Origin: Desulfocapsa sp.
Lineage (GTDB): Bacteria > Desulfobacterota > Desulfobulbia > Desulfobulbales > Desulfocapsaceae
Assembly (NCBI GenBank): GCA_029934815.1
Contig: JAOZLM010000180.1
Location: 1 to 5,345 of the forward strand
Length of the DNA stretch: 5,345 bases
Reading direction: 5' to 3'
The stretch's first letter is position 1. The number at the start of each line of letters is the position of its first letter. The notes beneath the pieces were generated by a model. The model was not told the DNA's origin, did not search any database, and saw only the letters and a program-made list of their open reading frames with translations. Positions 1-5,345 of this stretch are shown piece by piece. The translations under genes were made by a program, and so were the position numbers.

Positions 1-422
1 CCTTTCTGAGCATTTTGTTGGTATCTCCAGCCTTTGCTGACTGGATTGAGGATTTTGATGTTAACCTTCAAACTCAAGGCATTGAAGTTGCAGTCGCTAA
101 AGCGCTGGAAGAAGGAAAAACACCAACTGAAATTGTTGACAGAGCAACACAGATCGAAGGACTCAACCCGCAAAATGTCTTGAAAGCCCTATATTGTGAG
201 GGTGCATCTGGTGATGATATCAAGATGGCAGCAGATGCGTCCGGTATTTCTGAGTTAATCCTTTTAGCTGCATTTGATAAGAGTGTTGCTGAATGTGGTG
301 ATCAAGTTGCAGATTCTCAGGCTTATACCCCGGTAGCCCAGGGACCAAGGTTTGCAGGAATGCCTTCACCTGCTACTCCGGCAACAACCAGAGCAGCGAG
401 CGTTGCAAGATTTAACAGATAA
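1..422 (+). CDS. Small secreted protein of unknown function, 5'-truncated by window edge
   Basis: I do not recognise a characterised family. The frame is open to the left edge (first full codon 3-5) and reads FLSILLVSPAFA then DW, which is the hydrophobic end and AFA cleavage site of a Sec signal peptide. The true start therefore lies outside the window, and the TTG codons at 15 and 18 are probably internal leucines. The visible mature part is about 127 residues: an acidic start, two similar helical segments, then a Pro/Ala/Thr-rich tail ending in SVARFNR. Cysteines encoded at 195-197 and 294-296 each follow one helical segment and could form a disulfide in the periplasm. The protein is probably periplasmic or extracellular. 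It lies just upstream of polysaccharide export genes but is separated from them by a strong terminator, so a role in export is only a guess by position. Coding status is well supported; function is unknown. Confidence 0.82.
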   Translation, partial: FLSILLVSPAFADWIEDFDVNLQTQGIEVAVAKALEEGKTPTEIVDRATQIEGLNPQNVLKALYCEGASGDDIKMAADASGISELILLAAFDKSVAECGDQVADSQAYTPVAQGPRFAGMPSPATPATTRAASVARFNR

Positions 423-429
423 TTACTAC

Positions 430-469
430 CAGCCGTTTAGTGTGGCCACACTAAACGGCTGTTTTTTTT
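430..469 (+). terminator. Strong intrinsic (Rho-independent) terminator
   Basis: Positions 430-461 form a perfect 32-bp palindrome: a 14-bp stem (430-443 paired with 448-461) closed by a GGCC loop, followed directly by eight T residues (462-469). It begins 8 bp after the stop codon of the small secreted protein gene. The reverse strand has no T-tract after the stem, so it acts on + strand transcripts only. It lies 22 bp before the start codon of the beta-barrel gene, leaving almost no room for a conventional promoter after it. Confidence 0.93.
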
Positions 470-491
470 AACATCTACGTAGAATAAGCCT

Positions 492-1892
492 ATGCCCTTT
501 TCGACAAAAGTTTTTTTCCCCACCCTATTGCTTGCCTCTTTGTTAATTGTCAATACAGCCCATACCAATGAAGTTATTGTTCAGGGTCTGGATGTAGTAG
601 GAGGTTCGCCTGACATGCCGATGGGGCAAGGTGGCAGCAATTCTCAATCACTTCTCCCTGAAGATGATTTACTTTCTGATGATGGTGAGTTGTTTGGGGC
701 AGAAGGTGGTGGTTACCTCCATCCGTTTATCTCAATATCCGGAGAGTACACTGATAACCTTTTCAACCTTGACACTGCCGAAACGGAAAACTTTCTGACA
801 ACCATTAACCCTGGTATTTGGTTAGCATTACCAAGCAGAAAAGAGATCCCGTTACGTATAGCTCCCAACAATACCTCAGCTGGTGGTTTGCAAAGTTCCC
901 TTGATGATTTTGTGACTTTTGACAGAATGAATGTTTATCTGTTGGGAAGCGTTGCCTACAAAATGTATTCCACAGATTCAGAGCTTGATGATTGGGATGG
1001 AGACCTTGAAGGACTCGTAAAATACAATCTGCGAACAGGTCTTTCTTTTCAGGTCGTTGACCGCCTAAGCAGAGGACAGGATCGGTTTGATGTTGAAAAT
1101 GACAGCATTGAAGACAAAAGGCGATTCTACTCAAACTTCTTTGACGCAGACGGTGATTGGGAATTTACTGAAAAGTTACGTGCAAAAATTGAATATTCTA
1201 ACTTCTATCTCGACTACACTGAAAAAGACGATGAATGGTTGAACCGTACAGATAATGCTGTTTCTTTATACGGATTCTATAAATATAGTTTAAAAACCTC
1301 CTTATTTGTTCAATATCGTTATGTTGATGTTGCATACGACGTGAGTACACTAAAAGATTCTGATTATAACTTTCTTTATGGTGGGTTTAACTGGATCACC
1401 ACCGATAAAACTGCAGTACATTTTAAGCTTGGCTATCAGAAAAGAGAGTATAAAAGTCCTGTGGTCAATTCTTTAGTTGAAGCATCTGAAAACGCAGACA
1501 ACACATCCTGGACGATGCAGGCAGCACTTGATTATTACTTCACCGAGAAAACCAAGCTGATTATTTCTGTTGATAACAATATTGAAGAGACGGATAGCTA
1601 CGACTCTCTTGATAAAGTAGTACTTGCCGGCAACGTTCATTACGAGCAGGAATTTAAAGAAAATTTCATCGGATTGTGTGATTTCAGATATGAAAATTCT
1701 GACTACACCCAAGTAAGAAGAGAAGAAAGTCGTGATGACGATCGTTTTTATATCCGCCCTGCTTTGCAATACGTGATGCAAGATTGGCTGATGGCAGAAC
1801 TCAGTTATTCTTATGATACAAGAAGCTCCACAGATGATTATTTCGATTATAAAACAAACACTATTTCCCTTTCTTTAAACGGTGCGCTATAG
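492..1892 (+). CDS. Outer-membrane beta-barrel protein of polysaccharide export locus (BBP2/EpsL-like)
   Basis: This 466-residue protein is predicted to be an outer-membrane barrel that may form the pore for polysaccharide. Residues 1 to about 23-25 are a Sec signal peptide (basic Lys6, then a Leu/Ile-rich core), which supports the ATG at 492. Residues 26-75 are a Gly/Ser/Asp-rich acidic linker. From about residue 76 the sequence alternates polar and hydrophobic/aromatic residues with Asp/Asn/Lys-rich turns to the C-terminus (ending TISLSLNGAL), as expected for many transmembrane beta-strands. The opening strand HPFISISGEYTDNLF, followed later by a PGIWLALP segment, resembles the first strands of putative beta-barrel porin 2 and EpsL-type proteins found in EPS loci. 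The last residue is Leu, not the common Phe. There is one cysteine (Cys396). The Shine-Dalgarno is weak (only an AG-containing stretch at 481-488). The gene sits 22 bp after a strong terminator and 182 bp before an OPX gene, its likely partner. The barrel class is fairly sure; the exact family and role are inferred. Confidence 0.85.
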   Translation: MPFSTKVFFPTLLLASLLIVNTAHTNEVIVQGLDVVGGSPDMPMGQGGSNSQSLLPEDDLLSDDGELFGAEGGGYLHPFISISGEYTDNLFNLDTAETENFLTTINPGIWLALPSRKEIPLRIAPNNTSAGGLQSSLDDFVTFDRMNVYLLGSVAYKMYSTDSELDDWDGDLEGLVKYNLRTGLSFQVVDRLSRGQDRFDVENDSIEDKRRFYSNFFDADGDWEFTEKLRAKIEYSNFYLDYTEKDDEWLNRTDNAVSLYGFYKYSLKTSLFVQYRYVDVAYDVSTLKDSDYNFLYGGFNWITTDKTAVHFKLGYQKREYKSPVVNSLVEASENADNTSWTMQAALDYYFTEKTKLIISVDNNIEETDSYDSLDKVVLAGNVHYEQEFKENFIGLCDFRYENSDYTQVRREESRDDDRFYIRPALQYVMQDWLMAELSYSYDTRSSTDDYFDYKTNTISLSLNGAL

Positions 1893-1937
1893 TTACCTGG
1901 GTTGTTCTTTCAGACAAGGTAGTAAAAAGCTCCAGCG

Positions 1938-2012
1938 CTGTCATTCCGGACCTGATCCGGAATCTATAAGTTACTGTAATGACAAGATTCCGGATCGAGT
2001 CCGGAATGACAG
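1938..2012. repeat. Intergenic palindromic repeat, copy 1 (REP/BIME-like or MITE-like)
   Basis: Two 28-nt arms, 1938-1965 and 1985-2012, are inverted copies of each other with two adjacent mismatches (AG/GA near the arm centre), around a 19-nt loop. Each arm is itself palindromic: ATTCCGGA and TCCGGAAT separated by five bases. The left arm is identical over 26 nt to the arms beginning at 2915 and, as far as the window goes, near 5320. The element starts 45 bp after the beta-barrel stop codon. The nearest run of T residues (2030-2034) is 17 bp beyond the stem, so it is not a standard intrinsic terminator. As RNA it would form a long, stable hairpin in the 182-nt spacer before the OPX gene. Confidence 0.92.
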
Positions 2013-2058
2013 ACTTAACGTATTGTATCTTTTTACGACGCCATCAGTGCTAACTACT

Positions 2059-2066
2059 AAAGGAAA
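2059..2066 (+). promoter_or_regulatory. Ribosome binding site of the OPX gene
   Basis: AAAGGAAA lies 8 bases before the ATG at 2075 and is the clearest Shine-Dalgarno in the window. It supports that ATG as the start, and it lies after the hairpin-forming repeat, leaving it free for ribosome access. Confidence 0.7.
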
Positions 2067-2074
2067 TAGCGATT

Positions 2075-2875
2075 ATGCGTTCTGTTCGTTTTCTGTACTG
2101 CCTTCTGGCATTCTCTGCCATATTCTACACCCTCCTTCCAGCGACTGTTATTGCTGACGATTATCTCGTTGGCTCCGGTGATGTTCTCAAGATTGATGTT
2201 TACGATAACCCTGATCTAAAGACCACTGTTCGTGTTACCAATGCCGGAACAATAGTTGTGCCCCTTCTGGGTCAGGTTAAGGTTAGTGGCCTGAAAATCT
2301 CTGATGTTACCGGCAAACTCACCAGACTCCTGGCAGATGGCTACCTTATAAATCCGCAGGTTAATATTTTTATTGAAGATTTCCGCAGTAAAAAAGCCGT
2401 TATCCTTGGTCAGGTAGCAAGGCCTGGCATTGTAGAGATTCGTGGAACTACAACCTTTCTTGAAGCAATTTCCAAGGCCGGTGGCTTAAAAGAAGCTGCC
2501 GGTGACGTTGCCACCATTAAGCGAATTAGTGGAGAACAGCAGGAAGTTGTTATTGTCGATATTAAATCCATAGTGGAAGGCGGCGATCTCAGCCATAATA
2601 TCCCTATCCATGATGGTGACACCATCTATATCGCCAAGGGTGGTATGTGTTATGTTACCGGCGAAGTTAAGAATCCGAATGCCTACTCTTGTGATAAGGA
2701 CACAACCGTTTTAAAGCTTATTGCACGTTCCGGCGGATTTACCGGTAAGGCTTCAAAATCAAGTGTACGAATTGTTCGGCTTGTTGATGGCGAAAAGAAA
2801 ATTTACAAGGATGTTGATCTACATCTTCAGGTACAGGCAAATGATATTATAGTTGTTCCTGAGAGTTTCTTTTAA
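2075..2875 (+). CDS. Short polysaccharide export (OPX, Wza-family) periplasmic protein
   Basis: This 266-residue OPX-family protein would carry polymer through the periplasm to the outer membrane. Residues 1-27 are a Sec signal peptide ending TVIA before DDYLVGSGDVL. A polysaccharide export domain covers about 28-101, with the typical start YLVGSGDVLKIDVYDNPDL, a VPLLGQVKVSGL segment and NPQVNIFI. Two SLBB domains follow: about 107-186 (ILGQVARPG, then FLEAISKAGG) and about 190-262 (YVTGEVKNPNAY, then VLKLIARSGGF). The protein ends at NDIIVVPESFF, right after SLBB2. E. coli Wza is longer, is a lipoprotein and ends in an amphipathic outer-membrane helix. This protein has neither a lipobox (Cys9 lies within the hydrophobic core) nor such a helix, so it probably needs a separate outer-membrane pore, for which the upstream beta-barrel is the candidate. 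Cys192 and Cys206 could pair. The start is supported by AAAGGAAA at 2059-2066. The gene is flanked on both sides by palindromic repeats. Confidence 0.95.
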   Translation: MRSVRFLYCLLAFSAIFYTLLPATVIADDYLVGSGDVLKIDVYDNPDLKTTVRVTNAGTIVVPLLGQVKVSGLKISDVTGKLTRLLADGYLINPQVNIFIEDFRSKKAVILGQVARPGIVEIRGTTTFLEAISKAGGLKEAAGDVATIKRISGEQQEVVIVDIKSIVEGGDLSHNIPIHDGDTIYIAKGGMCYVTGEVKNPNAYSCDKDTTVLKLIARSGGFTGKASKSSVRIVRLVDGEKKIYKDVDLHLQVQANDIIVVPESFF

Positions 2876-2913
2876 GGGCACCATTGAAACGTAAACGCCA
2901 TTTTCCTCCTGCT

Positions 2914-2990
2914 CGTCATTCCGGACCTGATCCGGAATCTCTACTTAATAAGCTGATTTCACAAGATTCCGGATCAGGTCCGGAATGACG
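2914..2990. repeat. Intergenic palindromic repeat, copy 2 (perfect inverted repeat)
   Basis: Arms 2914-2940 and 2964-2990 are perfect 27-nt inverted copies around a 23-nt loop, and each arm has the same internal ATTCCGGA/TCCGGAAT palindrome as copy 1. The loop resembles that of copy 1 (shared ATAAG, and shared ACAAGATTCC entering the right arm) with small indels, so the two are related elements and not isolated arms. It starts 38 bp after the OPX stop codon and ends 53 bp before the kinase ATG. No T-tract follows it, so it is not a standard terminator. Short flanking inverted segments (2891-2897 with 3005-3011) could extend the structure. Confidence 0.93.
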
Positions 2991-3043
2991 TAAGATGGTA
3001 ATCACGTTTACTAAACCAAAACACATTTTCACCAATTATTCAT

Positions 3044-5284
3044 ATGACACCCAACGAAATGTATGAACACCAGGAACCAGTAGAACAAGAGATCCACCTA
3101 CGGGATTATTTCCAGGTAATCTTAAAACGCAAAACCACAGTTATTACCTTTCTGGTTATCACCTTTCTGACTGTTTTAATTGCTACCTATACTGCCACCC
3201 CTTACTATACAGCCTCTTCTCAAGTTCTTATTGAACGAAACGAATCTGGTGGAATCGATGGCAGATCCTATTATCGTTGGGATCCTGAATTTCTTACTAC
3301 CCAGTTTGAACTTATTCGCAGCGCCAATGTAGCACATAACGTTGTCAAAACGCTTAAGCTTGACACCAAATACAAACACTACTTCTTCCAACCTAAAAAA
3401 GAGGGCTTTTCCACCTATCTTTCCGACTTAAAAAGTAGCTTTAAAGAGTTCTTGTCTGGCCTTGTTTCTTCTGACAGTGACCCCATCGAAAAACAATCAG
3501 GCGGTGGCCTTTTATCCATCACCTCAGAGCCTTTGACCGATGCTGATATCATAGCAAATATTATCAAAGGCGGGCTTTCAATCAAACCTGTTGCCAATAC
3601 CAAAACTGTCCATATCACATACAGTGACAAGCATCCTGCCATGGCAAAGCTCGTTGCAAACGCCATTGTACAGGCCTATATGGATGAGATTCTTGAGATC
3701 AAACTTGCAAACAGTAACTACTCATTGCAATGGATGACATCTAAAGCAGATGAGGAACGTAAAAAGCTTGAAGGATCCGAGCTTGCTCTGCAAAAATATG
3801 TTCGCAACAACGATCTGGTAACCGTAGAAAATAAGCTGGCAGTGTATCCGCAACGCCTTGGTGAGTTTAGTTCTCAGCTCTCTAAATCCCAAACAGAACT
3901 CAAAGAATATGAAGCCCTCTATTCTCAAATAAAAAAACTGGGTGAGAATTACGACAATATCGAGATGATCCCTCTTTTTGCCGATAATAACGTTTTACAA
4001 GGCCTACGGGAAAAGATTTTTCAAGTAGAACAGAAGATCAAAGATCTCTCCAAGAAATATGGCCATAAACATCCGGTGATGATCAATGCCAAGGCGGAAT
4101 ATAACCTTCTCATAAAAGAGAAAAAGTTCGAAGTAAATAGAATAATTGAATCCACCCGAAACTCTTATGAGCTGACCAAAACCAAAGAAAAGAACCTCCA
4201 CGAGCTTCTTGCAAAAACAAAATCAGAAATGCTGGACGTTAACGAACGTTTCACTCAATATTCAATTATGAAGCGTGAAGTTGATACCTCCCGGGTTTTA
4301 TACGACGCCCTTTCATCAAGCATTAAAAAAGCATCAGTTACCGAGCAATCCCAGGATATTAATATTTGGGTTGTCAAAAAAGCCAGCCTTCCCGGCGCAC
4401 CATCCAAGCCGCAAAAAAAGCGTAACCTTATGCTTGGCCTTATTTTGGGACTCTTTGGGGGTGTTGGGCTCGCATTTTTTATTGAATATCTTGATAACAG
4501 TGTAAAAGACGGCAAGGAACTGGAACAACGATTCGGTCTGACTGTTCTTGGCACTGTTGAGGAGTTTCAGGGAAAAGATGGTACGTTCCTTGATACCTGG
4601 CTGCCAGACAATCTTCTTTCTCCTGTGGCTGAAAGTTATCGTTTAATCCAGTCAAGTCTTCTGCTTTCCACTCCCGATAATCCACCAAAATCTATTCTGG
4701 TGACCAGCCTTTCCCCAAAAGAAGGGAAAACTACAACCACAAGTAACCTTGCACATATCCTTGCCCAGAATGGGAAAAAAGTCTTAATTATTGGATGCGA
4801 TTTACGTCGCCCGAGAATGCACCGTGTGGCATCTATTCCTAACACCCACGGACTGAGTAATTATCTCACAGGCAGCAGGGCTACTCATCTCATCAAAACA
4901 ATAAAAGAAGATGCTATTTACCTGATTACTGCTGGTGATATTCCACCAAACCCTGCTGAGCTGCTACACTCTGACAGAATGAGAACACTCATCAAAGAGA
5001 TGGAAAAACGATACGATTATGTGTTGCTGGATTCCCCTCCTGTACAGCGTGTTACTGACAGCCTTACACTCAGTAAACTTGTTGATGGAACCCTGCTTGT
5101 TGTTCGTAGTGGAAAGACGACTTACGATGCGATGGAATCCGGGCTTAGAAAGTTCCGTGAAATCCATTCGAAAATCCTTGGCATTGTAGTTAATGGAGTG
5201 AAACGCCAGGGGAATAACGATTCCGGATACTACGGTTATTACGACTATTATCAGAAGGATGAAAAAGAAGATGATAACGCATAG
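3044..5284 (+). CDS. Polysaccharide co-polymerase / tyrosine autokinase (Wzz-Wzc type)
   Basis: This 746-residue inner-membrane protein would regulate polymer length and export by cycles of tyrosine autophosphorylation. A Wzz-like N-terminus (LRDYFQVILKRK) leads into TM1 at about 31-50. A large periplasmic region follows, with likely coiled coils at about 230-300 and 320-430. Next come the pre-TM2 proline segment (SLPGAPSKPQKK), TM2 at about 462-481, and a cytoplasmic BY-kinase domain. In the kinase, Walker A is SPKEGKTTT (557-565), Walker A' is VLIIGCDLRRP (580-590) and Walker B is YVLLDSPPV (659-667). The C-terminal tyrosine cluster is Tyr729, 730, 732, 733, 735 and 736, the expected phosphorylation tail. 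Two residues are unusual: Gly584 stands where the first Walker A' Asp normally is, and the ExxRxxR oligomerisation motif reads ESYRLIQ (530-536). The single-chain fusion resembles Wzc of proteobacteria, not the split CapA/CapB of Firmicutes. No Shine-Dalgarno is visible before ATG 3044; an in-frame ATG at 3059 has none either. A cognate phosphatase is not in the window. Confidence 0.96.
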   Translation: MTPNEMYEHQEPVEQEIHLRDYFQVILKRKTTVITFLVITFLTVLIATYTATPYYTASSQVLIERNESGGIDGRSYYRWDPEFLTTQFELIRSANVAHNVVKTLKLDTKYKHYFFQPKKEGFSTYLSDLKSSFKEFLSGLVSSDSDPIEKQSGGGLLSITSEPLTDADIIANIIKGGLSIKPVANTKTVHITYSDKHPAMAKLVANAIVQAYMDEILEIKLANSNYSLQWMTSKADEERKKLEGSELALQKYVRNNDLVTVENKLAVYPQRLGEFSSQLSKSQTELKEYEALYSQIKKLGENYDNIEMIPLFADNNVLQGLREKIFQVEQKIKDLSKKYGHKHPVMINAKAEYNLLIKEKKFEVNRIIESTRNSYELTKTKEKNLHELLAKTKSEMLDVNERFTQYSIMKREVDTSRVLYDALSSSIKKASVTEQSQDINIWVVKKASLPGAPSKPQKKRNLMLGLILGLFGGVGLAFFIEYLDNSVKDGKELEQRFGLTVLGTVEEFQGKDGTFLDTWLPDNLLSPVAESYRLIQSSLLLSTPDNPPKSILVTSLSPKEGKTTTTSNLAHILAQNGKKVLIIGCDLRRPRMHRVASIPNTHGLSNYLTGSRATHLIKTIKEDAIYLITAGDIPPNPAELLHSDRMRTLIKEMEKRYDYVLLDSPPVQRVTDSLTLSKLVDGTLLVVRSGKTTYDAMESGLRKFREIHSKILGIVVNGVKRQGNNDSGYYGYYDYYQKDEKEDDNA

Positions 5285-5319
5285 TACGCTTGGTTAGTTA
5301 TCGAGACTCAGACAAAATC

Positions 5320-5345
5320 CTGTCATTCCGGACCTGATCCGGAAT
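5320..5345. repeat. Intergenic palindromic repeat, copy 3 (left arm only, cut by window end)
   Basis: The 26 bases at 5320-5345 match the left arm of copy 1 exactly and contain the ATTCCGGA/TCCGGAAT palindrome. The right arm, if present, lies beyond the window. The element begins 35 bp after the kinase stop codon, similar to the distance seen for the other two copies. Confidence 0.85.

Noticed and set aside
15..422. Small gene starting at TTG 15 as a complete gene
   Set aside because: The frame continues to the window edge and encodes the tail of a signal peptide, so a start upstream of the window is far more likely.
480..491. TAGAAT (480-485) as a -10 box giving a leaderless barrel transcript
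   Set aside because: It is one mismatch from TATAAT and would start transcription near the ATG, but the -35 position (about 457-462) lies in the terminator stem and reads GGCTGT, a poor match. Too weak to call.
805..1134. Antisense open frames within the barrel, OPX and kinase genes (e.g. 805-1134, 1473-1781, 4255-4554)
   Set aside because: They lie wholly inside well-supported genes on the opposite strand, and their translations are irregular with no recognisable domain or signal.
1938..2034. Repeat copy 1 as an intrinsic terminator
   Set aside because: The T run at 2030-2034 is 17 bp past the stem. Copy 2 has no T run at all.
1893..2074. Internal promoter before the OPX gene
   Set aside because: No convincing -35/-10 pair was found in the spacer beyond weak AT-rich matches after the repeat.
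2090..2101. Lipobox in the OPX signal peptide (Cys9)
   Set aside because: The Cys lies early in the hydrophobic core (FLYC) and does not fit the L-[AS]-[GA]-C pattern; a signal peptidase I site at TVIA/DD fits better.
1882..2157. 91-codon open frame overlapping the barrel stop, the repeat and the OPX start
   Set aside because: Its middle is the translated palindromic repeat (the common artefact peptide of CHSGPDPES/VRND type) and its end is the OPX signal-peptide region in another frame. It starts at a GTG inside the barrel gene and has no domain.
1938..5345. CRISPR array
   Set aside because: Only three dispersed copies separated by whole genes, and each is an inverted pair; no direct-repeat/spacer periodicity.

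Overview
The window is a short, single-strand (+) piece of a polysaccharide (exopolysaccharide/capsule) secretion locus from a Gram-negative bacterium. It carries a complete envelope-spanning export and chain-length set: a predicted outer-membrane beta-barrel (492-1892), a Wza-type periplasmic polysaccharide export (OPX) protein (2075-2875), and a Wzz/Wzc-type inner-membrane co-polymerase fused to a bacterial tyrosine kinase (3044-5284). Before these lies the 3' part of a small secreted protein of unknown function (1-422). Composition is moderately AT-rich by eye. The gene types, the uncharacterised small secreted protein and the dispersed 'ATTCCGG...CCGGAAT' palindromes would fit a Desulfobacterota-like or related proteobacterial genome, but this is a weak inference because the window holds no taxonomic marker.

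Layout: the partial small gene ends at 422 and is followed immediately by a textbook intrinsic terminator (430-469). Only 22 bp after its T-tract the beta-barrel gene begins. The three export genes then follow in the same direction, separated by gaps of 182 and 168 bp, which is unusually loose for an operon. Each of the three is followed, 35-45 bp after its stop codon, by a copy of the same palindromic repeat (1938-2012, 2914-2990, and one cut by the window edge at 5320-5345). No tRNA, rRNA, CRISPR array, transposase or origin was seen.

How the genes work together: the kinase/co-polymerase would control polymer length and assembly at the inner membrane and dock on the periplasmic OPX protein. 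The OPX protein is short, has no lipobox and has no C-terminal amphipathic helix, so it is unlikely to make its own outer-membrane pore as E. coli Wza does. The adjacent beta-barrel is the natural candidate for that pore, as in the composite OPX/beta-barrel exporters described for Myxococcus xanthus EpsY/EpsX. Glycosyltransferases, flippase and polymerase are not in the window and are presumably nearby.

The points most worth a second look are the composite exporter, the strong terminator placed directly in front of it, the regular placement of the repeats behind each gene, an internal duplication in the small secreted protein, and non-canonical residues in the kinase (Gly in place of the first Asp of Walker A').
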